Assembly: GCA_900316575.1 (NCBI GenBank)
Contig: ONDJ01000002.1
Coordinates: 220,141 to 284,140, forward strand
Source: an uncultured Prevotellaceae bacterium
GTDB taxonomy: Bacteria > Bacteroidota > Bacteroidia > Bacteroidales > Bacteroidaceae
Length of the DNA: 64,000 nt
Direction: 5' to 3'
Part shown: positions 17,767 to 26,717 of the stretch, piece after piece
How the letters are laid out: each line of letters begins with the position of its first letter
How positions within the stretch are numbered: position 1 is the stretch's first letter
Notes under the pieces: generated by a model
The model's database searches: none
Told to the model about the DNA's origin: nothing
What the model saw: the letters and a program-made list of their open reading frames with translations, nothing else
Translations under genes and position numbers: made by a program

Positions 17767-18489
17767 ATGAAGAAAACACTTCTTCTGGCCGTCGTTGCAG
17801 TATGCTCAATGACCGCCAACGCCCAGATCGCATCCGGGCGCAGCACATCCTTCTTCTCCACCGAGAAGAGCGAAAACCCCATTAGCTTCGGCGTACGAGC
17901 CGGTATTAATATTAACCATTTCGGTGGAGATATTGATTTTGATGCACAAGTAGGTTTTCGCGTAGGTGTAGTAGCCGACATCCCTATTTTCGAAAGTTTA
18001 CACTTTGAACCAGGTCTTTATTTCTCAACTCGCCCTTGCGAACGCTCTGAGGCATATCTTAATGGCTTAAATAGTTATGCCTGGACCGAAAAATACTCGC
18101 CCTCATATCTTGAACTGCCTCTCCTTCTTTCCTACCGCTACAACTTTAACGAAAATTGGGGCATCCGCATTAATTTCGGTCCGTACGTTGCTTACGCCCT
18201 TGGCGGAAAAGCCAAGTATTCCAATACAAAAGGAGACTTTGAGAGTGGAAAGCTCTTTAGCAAGTATAAAGATGAATATGGTGATGAACGAGAGGGACCG
18301 CTCAAGCGCTTTGACTGTGGACTCGTAATTGGTACGGGTGTCACATTCAAGAACTTCTTGCTTGAAGCTGGCTACCAAATAGGTCTTACCAATTTCAACA
18401 ATGAAGATGGATTTTATGTTGGTCCAAATGAAGATGATGCCACTATCAAGAACTCTGGCGTTTACATCCAACTCGGCTACAACTTCTAA
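17767..18489 (+). CDS. Outer-membrane beta-barrel protein (PorT/OMP_b-brl type)
   Basis: The 240-residue protein has a signal peptide cleaved after ANAQ. The mature part alternates amphipathic strands, for example ISFGVRAGININHF, LHFEPGLYFSTR, SYLELPLLLSYRYNF and GIRINFGPYVAYALG, and ends with an aromatic residue (VYIQLGYNF) as expected for barrel insertion by the BAM complex. This is the small porin-like family very common in Bacteroidetes. A 22-bp-period palindrome array lies directly after it. Substrate or partner unknown. Confidence 0.85.
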   Translation: MKKTLLLAVVAVCSMTANAQIASGRSTSFFSTEKSENPISFGVRAGININHFGGDIDFDAQVGFRVGVVADIPIFESLHFEPGLYFSTRPCERSEAYLNGLNSYAWTEKYSPSYLELPLLLSYRYNFNENWGIRINFGPYVAYALGGKAKYSNTKGDFESGKLFSKYKDEYGDEREGPLKRFDCGLVIGTGVTFKNFLLEAGYQIGLTNFNNEDGFYVGPNEDDATIKNSGVYIQLGYNF

Positions 18490-18509
18490 GCCCCTTCACA
18501 CCCCAAGGT

Positions 18510-18570
18510 AGGAAGTAGTACTTCCTCGGTTAGGAAGTGCACCTTCCTAGGCGAGGAAGTGCACCTTCCT
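18510..18570. repeat. 22-bp-period array of three short palindromes
   Basis: Three 17-bp palindromes start at 18510, 18532 and 18554, exactly 22 bp apart. The first is AGGAAGTAGTACTTCCT; the other two are AGGAAGTGCACCTTCCT. Five-base spacers separate them. The core AAGTAGTACTT is shared with the array at 62933. It ends 36 bp before the next start codon. Confidence 0.9.
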
Positions 18571-18606
18571 ATTTAAGGAATAAAACATCATAACGAACTA
18601 ACAAAC

Positions 18607-18990
18607 ATGAAAAAGTTTCTCTCTTTCGCAGTCTTTGCCCTGATGCTGGCTGCAAGCGCACTCACTCTCACCGCCTGCGGCGATGACGATGACGATGCCT
18701 CAAACGGGTTCTCTATCGTAGGCACGTGGTATGAGTATGAAGCAGATGTCGAAGGACTTGATGCCATCTATATTTTCAATGAAGACAAGACAGGAACGCT
18801 TCAAGAATATTACGAAGGCGTCCCCGATGGCTTACCCGAGGCTTTCACTTATGAGCTAAATGGAAGCCAACTCACTATCAACGTCATTGGAGAAGATGAA
18901 CCCTGGGTAATGAACATCAGCATCAAGTCAGCCACAGAGTTTACTTATACTGATGGATATGACACACTGACATTCAAGAAACAAAGTTAA
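18607..18990 (+). CDS. Small lipoprotein, lipocalin-like
   Basis: The 127-residue protein has a lipoprotein signal (lipobox LTAC) followed by GDDDDDAS, an acidic surface-export-type stretch. The mature domain opens with SIVGTWYEYE, like the GxW start of lipocalin-like Bacteroidetes lipoproteins, and continues as beta strands (IYIFNEDKTGTLQEYY, FTYTDGYDTLTFKKQ). Its first 30 codons are nearly identical to those of the next gene, but the mature parts have diverged. It is 12 bp upstream of that gene, and both are surely co-transcribed. Confidence 0.78.
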   Translation: MKKFLSFAVFALMLAASALTLTACGDDDDDASNGFSIVGTWYEYEADVEGLDAIYIFNEDKTGTLQEYYEGVPDGLPEAFTYELNGSQLTINVIGEDEPWVMNISIKSATEFTYTDGYDTLTFKKQS

Positions 18991-19002
18991 TCATTCTCAG
19001 CC

Positions 19003-19539
19003 ATGAAAAAGTTTATCTCTTTCGCAGTCTTTGCCCTGATGCTGGCTGCAACAACGTTCACACTCACCGCCTGCGGCGATGACGACGAGAACAATATAAA
19101 TCCTTCCGCAATCATCGGCATCTGGCAGGTAAGCGAATACCATCTGCTTATTAAGCATGGTGACGAAGTGATGAAACAGGTTGACTTGATTGATCCCTCA
19201 CCTTACGAGTGCGACTATTGGAGATATCAGTTCAACGAAAAAGGTGGCCGACAATATCTATCAGCAAGCTCCTACGACGACTTTGATATATGGACGCTCA
19301 ACAAAGGGCTATTGCTTATCCAATGGGACGAGGAATATGCAGAAGACGAGGACGATTTTGATGTTTGGCACATCACGCTCAACGGAAACGATGAAATGGT
19401 TTTGAGCTTAGGCACTGATGTCGCTGGCACAATGAAATATGCCGACCATTGGGCCGAGAATGCCTTCCCCCCAAGCTATCCACGTCCTGACTATCTACAC
19501 GAAACCATAAAAATGGTACGTGTAGCCAATGACAAATAA
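19003..19539 (+). CDS. Small lipoprotein, lipocalin-like, paralogue of the preceding gene
   Basis: The 178-residue protein has a signal peptide almost identical to that of the preceding gene (lipobox LTAC, then GDDDENN). The mature domain starts AIIGIWQVSEYHL, the same GxW-like entry, and contains an acidic loop (DEEYAEDEDDFD) and LNGNDEMVLSLG. A recent duplication or recombination between the two 5' ends is likely. No function can be assigned beyond a surface or periplasmic lipoprotein. Confidence 0.75.
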   Translation: MKKFISFAVFALMLAATTFTLTACGDDDENNINPSAIIGIWQVSEYHLLIKHGDEVMKQVDLIDPSPYECDYWRYQFNEKGGRQYLSASSYDDFDIWTLNKGLLLIQWDEEYAEDEDDFDVWHITLNGNDEMVLSLGTDVAGTMKYADHWAENAFPPSYPRPDYLHETIKMVRVANDK

Positions 19540-19705
19540 AAAAGAGAAAGAAGCGTCTCCAATTCCAGAGTTTCTGAACACGTCTTCTCTTACCCATATC
19601 GGTCAATAGGATTTGTACCAGAATAATATAGGGATAGTCATCAAATAGTCAGAAGAAATATAACGATATTGATGACAATCCCTAATTAAGCTCATACAAC
19701 CAAAT

Positions 19706-19858
19706 AAATTCCTCTCACGCTGTTCCGTTAAGCAACAAATATGATTTGACCCCTTAGGACTTTACCACCGCACGTGGAAGCCCGCCGCCAAATTGCCAAA
19801 ACGTAAATCTTCAAAGAGTCAAAAACATTCGCTGCTTAACGGACAGCGTGATGAATTT
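19706..19858. mobile_element. MITE-like element with about 30-bp imperfect terminal inverted repeats
   Basis: The left end reads AAATTC, then TCACGCTGTTCCGTTAAGCA; the right end reversed reads AAATTC, then TCACGCTGTCCGTTAAGCA. The 153-bp body encodes no transposase and contains the remnant tail of an outer-membrane protein gene. It may be a non-autonomous element or the scar of an insertion sequence. Confidence 0.6.
19762..19818 (-). pseudogene. Remnant of the C-terminus of an outer-membrane barrel gene
   Basis: On the leftward strand EDLRFGNLAAGFHVRW and a stop codon can be read, the usual last strand of a TonB-dependent receptor or similar barrel. An in-frame stop lies two codons upstream of this stretch, so only the tail survives, inside the MITE-like element. 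Confidence 0.45.
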
Positions 19859-19930
19859 AATGCCTTGGTTCATAATTAGCCAAACCTTGGACGCACATTG
19901 AACCCTGAAATATATGCTGCAAATTAAGAA

Positions 19931-20827
19931 ATGGTTTCATTTATAATTCTCAACTATAATACAGCAAAACTTGTTGAAGATTGCATCAACTCTCTTAAAA
20001 GATGTGTACACTGTGCGCATGAAATCATAGTAGTGGACAATTGTAGCAACCAAGAAGATTTAGATTATCTCCGAAATTTATCAGTAAGAGAAAGCTTTGT
20101 CTTAATACAAAACAAAATAAACGGAGGATTTGGAGCAGGGAACATGGTTGGGGCACAGACTGCTAAAAGCCAGTATTATTGTTTCATAAATAGCGATGTT
20201 ACATTCGTTGAAGATGCAATAACTCCTTTAATGGCGTATATGGAGGAAAACAAATATTGTGGTTGTATAACACCTCAACAATATACCCCAAATGGCTCCT
20301 TCGTTCCTTCTTTTAAGCATGGCACGGGCATTAGACACGAAGTCCTTGGCGACAGCATATTTGAGTTCCTTTTTCCTAAGAGTTTCCCCTCACGGAAAAC
20401 AAAAAAGCAACATCCATTCAATGCCCCAGAGATAAATGGATGTTTTATGCTTTTTCCTGCAAAAGTATTCTGGGAAATAGGTGGCTTTGACACAAACATC
20501 TACTTGTATTATGAAGAATACGATGTATGCCGACGCTTGCATCAAGCGGGATATGAAAGCGTGGTGTATCCTTCTGTAAGTTTTAAGCACTTAAGAGGTG
20601 GTTCTTCAAACAAAAAGACACCGAAATCCATCAAAAGAGAATTATTCGTTTCACGTATATATGTTTATGCAAAACATCATAATGTTCTCTACACATCCCT
20701 TTTCAGGACAATCCTGCTTATAAAGAGCATCTTTATTCCAAAGAAGTGGCACCTCTTACCCATACTCCTTAGTGGGGAGTCTTTAGCGCATTCCATGAAA
20801 CACCAAAATACAGCGAATAATCATTGA
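19931..20827 (+). CDS. Family 2 glycosyltransferase, rhamnosyltransferase-like
   Basis: The 298-residue protein begins VSFIILNYNTAKLVEDCI and VVDNCSNQED, the nucleotide-binding part of a GT-A fold. INSDVTF is the metal-binding DxD equivalent, and GCFMLFPAKVFWEIGGFDTNIYLYYEEYDVCRRLHQAGY is the acceptor/catalytic segment of cell-surface polysaccharide transferases (WcaA/rhamnosyl type). It is markedly AT-rich compared with its neighbours and stands alone between a MITE-like element and a gene remnant. I infer horizontal transfer and partial loss of a polysaccharide locus. Its activity on an acceptor is unknown. Confidence 0.85.
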   Translation: MVSFIILNYNTAKLVEDCINSLKRCVHCAHEIIVVDNCSNQEDLDYLRNLSVRESFVLIQNKINGGFGAGNMVGAQTAKSQYYCFINSDVTFVEDAITPLMAYMEENKYCGCITPQQYTPNGSFVPSFKHGTGIRHEVLGDSIFEFLFPKSFPSRKTKKQHPFNAPEINGCFMLFPAKVFWEIGGFDTNIYLYYEEYDVCRRLHQAGYESVVYPSVSFKHLRGGSSNKKTPKSIKRELFVSRIYVYAKHHNVLYTSLFRTILLIKSIFIPKKWHLLPILLSGESLAHSMKHQNTANNH

Positions 20828-21011
20828 CAACGTCCAGCTCTCCCCATACGCCATGCGCGTGCTGCGAGGATACAACCTCAAACACAGCAAACCCTATAAT
20901 ATCCCACTCCTCTGCAAGGAATATCCTGAGCAATATGCAGGCAATTGGATAGACGAGCTGATTTACGACTGTGACAAGCTGACAGGCAAGTCAGGTTTAA
21001 GGAAGCGCTGA
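20826..21011 (+). pseudogene. Remnant of the 3' end of an unknown gene
   Basis: A frame overlapping the glycosyltransferase stop encodes DNVQLSPYAMRVLRGYNL and ends KLTGKSGLRKR, without a plausible start. The text looks like genuine protein (few rare residues, codon use like the island's neighbours), but I do not recognise the family. It may be a frameshifted or truncated neighbour of the glycosyltransferase. Confidence 0.35.
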
Positions 21012-21307
21012 GGACGCTTCGGACCGTCCCTATACGCATAAACCATTGTTTTTGAAAGCCAAACGTTGCAAAGCATTGCGCCTGCAATGTTAAAAAGTCT
21101 TTAACGTCGAAGCGGGAAATCGCATATCTTTTGTATGTGGATAAACTGTGGGATAAGCGGGAGTGGCAACAAGCGTAGTTTGTACTGATAAAGCGGGATA
21201 TAGGTCATTTTAGGATAAACAATAGACGGTAGGAAATATCGTGGAAAAGCCGATGCTAATTAGTCGTTTTCCAAACGTTAAATAATTGATACAGAGCGGG
21301 CGGATGG
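21012..21307. other. Gene-free stretch before the RlpA promoter
   Basis: Apart from a small hairpin (AAGCG/CGCTT near 21003-21020), I see no gene, repeat or obvious structure here. Confidence 0.4.
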
Positions 21308-21339
21308 TTTGGTGTGTCAGAAATCTTGCCCTACTTTTG
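21308..21339 (+). promoter_or_regulatory. Promoter of the RlpA-like gene
   Basis: TTTG (21308-21311), exactly 20 nt, TACTTTTG (21332-21339): a full match to the Bacteroidetes consensus. Transcription should begin near 21346, giving a leader of about 160 nt. Confidence 0.85.
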
Positions 21340-21345
21340 CACCGT

Positions 21346-21508
21346 CAAATCTCACAGGGGCACCTCGCCGTGACAGATTTTCGTTCTTCGGATACGAAAA
21401 TACCTTATTAAAAGAATAGGGAGCGAGCCTGCAAGGGTCGAAAGAGCATATTACTAATTAAAACAACGAAACCGCTCGTTTCCCCGCCGCTGTGAAAAAA
21501 CATTTTTT
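21346..21508 (+). promoter_or_regulatory. Structured 5' leader of the RlpA-like gene
   Basis: AAATCT (21347-21352) pairs with AGATTT (21375-21380) with further CAC/GTG pairing inside; TTTTCGT (21378-21384) pairs with ACGAAAA (21394-21400). The two stems share three bases, so they compete. No known riboswitch motif is recognised. Confidence 0.4.
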
Positions 21509-21931
21509 ATGAAAGCAAGAAAATTCCTAATCGGACTTATTCTGTGTTCATTCGCATTCATTGGAGCCAGCACGGCCACTGCGCAGACGATGCGCGGAAA
21601 AGCCTCTTACTACGCTGGTAAATTCCATGGCCGCCGCACCAGTAGCGGCGAAATCTTCCACAAAGACAGCATGACCTGCGCCCATCGCACGTTGCCTTTT
21701 GGCACAATGCTTCGTGTGCGCAACGTTTCGAACGGTCGCGAAGTGGTGGTACGTGTCACCGACCGCGGTCCTTTCGCTGCCGGACGCATTGTTGACCTTT
21801 CGCTCGGTGCTGCCCGCCAATTGGGCATGGTAGCCGCAGGTGTGACAGGCGTGGAAGTGGAAGTGATTTCCAAGCCTGGCCAGGCTGGTGGCAATAGTCG
21901 CCAAACTGGAACCGCTGGCTCAAGAAATTAA
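21509..21931 (+). CDS. rlpA: RlpA-like septal/peptidoglycan lytic protein (double-psi beta-barrel)
   Basis: The 140-residue protein has a signal peptide ending ATAQ and a single RlpA double-psi barrel: GKASYYAGKFHGRRTSSGEIF, CAHRTLPFGTMLRVRN, VVVRVTDRGPFAAGRIVDLSLGAARQLGM. The conserved aspartate of DRGPF and the histidine of AHRTLPFGT are present. RlpA enzymes cleave denuded glycan strands at the septum. There is no SPOR domain, so it would need another way to reach the septum. It has its own promoter and terminator and is monocistronic. Confidence 0.88.
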   Translation: MKARKFLIGLILCSFAFIGASTATAQTMRGKASYYAGKFHGRRTSSGEIFHKDSMTCAHRTLPFGTMLRVRNVSNGREVVVRVTDRGPFAAGRIVDLSLGAARQLGMVAAGVTGVEVEVISKPGQAGGNSRQTGTAGSRN

Positions 21932-21954
21932 GCCGCAAGCGATTAAATCATTTT

Positions 21955-21995
21955 AAAAAACGCCCAGTATCACGGTTTGATGCTGGGCGTTTTTT
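21955..21995 (+). terminator. Rho-independent terminator of rlpA
   Basis: AAAAAACGCCCAG (21955-21967) pairs with CTGGGCGTTTTTT (21983-21995), with ATCA/TGAT partly extending the stem. The symmetric A and T runs make it bidirectional. Confidence 0.9.
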
Positions 21996-22019
21996 GTGAA
22001 ACTACAAAGTTGCATACTT

Positions 22020-22101
22020 TTTATGGGCATGAACTAAACTTTTCATGGGCATGAACTAAACTTTTCATGGGCGTGAACTAAACTTTTCATGGCCATGAAA
22101 A
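22020..22101. repeat. 22-bp-period array of four palindromes
   Basis: The ATGG of each unit falls at 22023, 22045, 22067 and 22089, exactly 22 bp apart. The core is TTCATGGGCATGAA followed by CTAAACTT; the last unit is a perfect 18-bp palindrome (22084-22101). It lies between the rlpA terminator and guaB. Confidence 0.9.
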
Positions 22102-22201
22102 ACAGACGGGGTTGGGAATTGGAATACCCAAGGTGGGGATATAAGTATCGCTACAAGCGAGTTTGTAAACTCTTAGAGGGGCATGTGGAGCAGATGTATA
22201 A

Positions 22202-23854
<1,653 letters not shown>

Positions 23855-23892
23855 AAACCATAACGAAACGCTTTTAACCATTATATACTACG

Positions 23893-25314
23893 ATGAAAAA
23901 GATTTTTTCAACGCTTATTCTTTCTCTCATAACACTTACAATCTTTGCGCAGGCTGATCCTGTGCTGATGACTGTGGGCCACTTCAAGGTGACTCGCGGC
24001 GAGTTTGAATATGCTTACAACAAGAACAGCGGTCAGCAAGGTGCTGTGGAGGAAAAGACGGTGGAAGAATATGCCGACATGTATCTGAACTACAAGCTCA
24101 AGGTGCTGGCGGCTGAAGATGCTGGGCTCGACACGGTTGGCTCTCTGCTCACAGAGTTTCGCACCTATCGCGACATGCAGCTGATGAACTACTTGGTTGA
24201 CGAAACATTCATCGACTCCATCGCTCGAAGCTATTACGACCAAACGGCTGAGCAGCTCGGCGGCAAAGACATCATTCACCTTTCGCACATTTTGCTAAAG
24301 GTTCCAGCCGATGCCACTGCCGAACAAAAAGAAGCGATACACAAACGCGCCGACAGCATATATACAGCTATCATGGCTGGAGCCGATTTCGCCGAGTTGG
24401 CCGCACAGTTCAGCGAAGACGGAACAGCTCGCAATGGCGGTGCTTTGCCACCTGCAGGCCCTGGCATGTTTGTCAAGGAATTTGAGGATGCGGCCTATCC
24501 GTTGCAAGTGGGCGAAGTGTCACGCCCGATACTCACCGCTTTCGGCTACCACATCATCAAGATGCGCGACCGCAAAGCTTTAGAGCCTTATGCCCAACTG
24601 CGCGACATTATTGTCAACAACCTGAAACGCCAAGGCATAGAAGAAGTCTCAGCCGAAAATCGTATCAACAAACTCATTGCAGCAAGTGGCGGCACGCTCA
24701 CGCGCGAAGCTATCCTCGACAGTGTGATGCACGCCCACGTAGGCCAAGATGCCAACCTGCGCTATCTCATTCAGGAATACCGCGAGGGCCTCTTGCTCTA
24801 CGAAGCTGCTCAAAACCAGGTTTACACACCATCCAAGACCGACGAAGCTGGTTTGCAACGCTATTACGAAGAAAACCGCGCCAAATACGCTTGGACGGCT
24901 CCTCACTTCAAAGGCTATGTCGTTCAGGCCAAAACGAAGAAAATCCTCAAACGTGCTGTTTCGTTTGTTAAGAAACACGCAGGTGCTGACAATCTCTCAG
25001 CCCTCATCGATGCCGAATTTAATGGTAGCGGTGTGCAAGTGCGTGTATCTAAGCTCCTGGTGGCCAAGGCAGGCGAAAACACCATGATCGATCGCCTTGT
25101 CTTTGGCGGAAAATCACAGCCTCTGGCCGCTTTCCCATTTGAAAAAGCTGTAGGCAAGAAGCTGAAACAGCCCGAAGACTACAAGGACGTAGAGTTGCAG
25201 GTGGTAGGCGATTATCAGCAATACCTTGAGCAACAATGGATAGAACAACTCCGTCAGCGCTATCCCTATCAAATCAACGAGGCGGTGCTCAAAACTGTGA
25301 ACCAACACGAATAG
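23893..25314 (+). CDS. Periplasmic PpiC-type peptidylprolyl isomerase/chaperone
   Basis: The 473-residue protein has a signal peptide ending IFAQ. A helical chaperone region precedes a parvulin domain at about residues 130-235 (LSHILLKVPADATAEQ, GADFAELAAQFSEDGTARNGGALPP, FGYHIIKMRDRK). A helical C-terminal region follows. It should help outer-membrane proteins fold during transit. It is 38 bp after guaB and 20 bp before a second SurA-type gene, an arrangement conserved in Bacteroidetes. Confidence 0.9.
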   Translation: MKKIFSTLILSLITLTIFAQADPVLMTVGHFKVTRGEFEYAYNKNSGQQGAVEEKTVEEYADMYLNYKLKVLAAEDAGLDTVGSLLTEFRTYRDMQLMNYLVDETFIDSIARSYYDQTAEQLGGKDIIHLSHILLKVPADATAEQKEAIHKRADSIYTAIMAGADFAELAAQFSEDGTARNGGALPPAGPGMFVKEFEDAAYPLQVGEVSRPILTAFGYHIIKMRDRKALEPYAQLRDIIVNNLKRQGIEEVSAENRINKLIAASGGTLTREAILDSVMHAHVGQDANLRYLIQEYREGLLLYEAAQNQVYTPSKTDEAGLQRYYEENRAKYAWTAPHFKGYVVQAKTKKILKRAVSFVKKHAGADNLSALIDAEFNGSGVQVRVSKLLVAKAGENTMIDRLVFGGKSQPLAAFPFEKAVGKKLKQPEDYKDVELQVVGDYQQYLEQQWIEQLRQRYPYQINEAVLKTVNQHE

Positions 25315-25334
25315 AGACTTTATTCATTCCCAAT

Positions 25335-26687
25335 ATGCGCAAAACATTTTTGGCCACATTGTTCCTTTCACTCTTTATCGCTGGTAGCGTCAGTGCTCAG
25401 GTGGTAGATAAGGTGGTGTGGGTAGTAGGTGGCGAACCGATATTGCTGAGCGACATTGAAGAGACCCGCGTCAGCTCGGAACTTCAAGGAATTTCGATGA
25501 CCAATCCTTATTGCGAAATTCCCGAACAAATTGCGGTGCAGAAGCTCTATCTGCACCAAGCAGAGCTCGACAGCGTGGAAATCAACGAAAGTGGAGTGCG
25601 CCAGCGCGTTGATGCACTCATAGAGCACTATCTCGAGGCTTATGGCTCTCAAGAAAACTTAGAACTGCAAGCCCGCAAATCCTTGGCACAACTGCGCGAA
25701 GACCTCATGCAACGCCAACGCGAGCAAAACATGATACAAAGCGTACAGCAAAGCATCGTCAAAGACATTCGCGTAACGCCCGCAGAAGTGCGCGAGCGTT
25801 TTGGTAGTCTTCCTGCCGACAGTTTGCCTGAAATTCCCGAGCAATTCGAATTGCAAGTCATCACCATGGAGCCCCATCCCTCAGCCGAGGAAATAGAGCG
25901 GATACAAGATCGTTTGCGCGACATAGCTCGGCGTGTCAACAACGGCGAGGCCGATTTTGCAACCTTAGCACGCATGAATTCCGAAGACGGCAGCTATCGC
26001 AACGGCGGCGAATTGGGATTTCACGGCAAGGGTAGTTGGGTGCCTGAGTTTGCCAACGCAGCTTTCGCCCTCACAGAGCCTGGAAAGGTTTCGAAGGTGG
26101 TGAAGACACAATATGGCTACCACGTCATCCAGCTGATTGAGAAGCGCGGGGACAAGGTCAATGTTCGCCACATTCTTATCCGCCCTAAGGTGGACGACAA
26201 CGAATACAACCTATACCTCACACGCTTAGACAGCATCAGCGACAGTCTGCGCTTGGGCAAGATGAGCTTTGAAACAGCCGTGCTGAAGTTTAGCGACGAC
26301 AAAGACACGCGTCTTGCAGGCGGCTTGATGGCCTACAACACTGAGATGGGTCCCACGTCGCGCTTTGCAGTGACCGACATGCCCGCAGAATTAGCCCGCG
26401 CGGTTGATACGTTGCAAATCGGCGACATTTCACACTCCTTCATCTTCACTACACAGAAGCACCAAACGGTTTGTGCCATTGTGAAAATAAAGAACCGCAT
26501 TCCCGCCCATCGCGCCACGATAGAACAAGACTTTGAGGTGCTGGCCGAAATGCTGCTCAACGAACGTCGCGAAGCACGCCTCGAGGAATGGGTGCGCGAA
26601 AAAGTACGTACCACCTACGTGCGTATCGACCCCGAATGGCAAGGATGCAATTACCACTATTCGGGTTGGGGCTCAGCTCAGCAATAA
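25335..26687 (+). CDS. surA: SurA-family periplasmic chaperone/peptidylprolyl isomerase
   Basis: I start at 25335 (MRKTFLATLFLSLF), giving a 450-residue protein with a signal peptide ending VSAQ. VDKVVWVVGGEPILLSDIEE is the SurA N-terminal strand-helix. Two parvulin domains follow: LQVITMEPHPSAEEIERIQD to YGYHVIQLIEKR, and NVRHILIRPKVDDNEYN to the end. An upstream in-frame start at 25236 would overlap the previous gene by 79 bases and is rejected. The role is delivery of unfolded barrel proteins to BAM. Confidence 0.9.
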   Translation: MRKTFLATLFLSLFIAGSVSAQVVDKVVWVVGGEPILLSDIEETRVSSELQGISMTNPYCEIPEQIAVQKLYLHQAELDSVEINESGVRQRVDALIEHYLEAYGSQENLELQARKSLAQLREDLMQRQREQNMIQSVQQSIVKDIRVTPAEVRERFGSLPADSLPEIPEQFELQVITMEPHPSAEEIERIQDRLRDIARRVNNGEADFATLARMNSEDGSYRNGGELGFHGKGSWVPEFANAAFALTEPGKVSKVVKTQYGYHVIQLIEKRGDKVNVRHILIRPKVDDNEYNLYLTRLDSISDSLRLGKMSFETAVLKFSDDKDTRLAGGLMAYNTEMGPTSRFAVTDMPAELARAVDTLQIGDISHSFIFTTQKHQTVCAIVKIKNRIPAHRATIEQDFEVLAEMLLNERREARLEEWVREKVRTTYVRIDPEWQGCNYHYSGWGSAQQ

Positions 26688-26717
26688 TCCTTGCGTCGTA
26701 ATTTATAAACGCACATA

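Larger units (their letters stand above)
19540..19930. other. Gene-free stretch with inverted repeats
   Basis: Contains a long imperfect hairpin whose arms include GTCATCA (19638-19644) and TGATGAC (19671-19677), then a MITE-like element at 19706-19858. No intact gene is supported. Confidence 0.5.
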
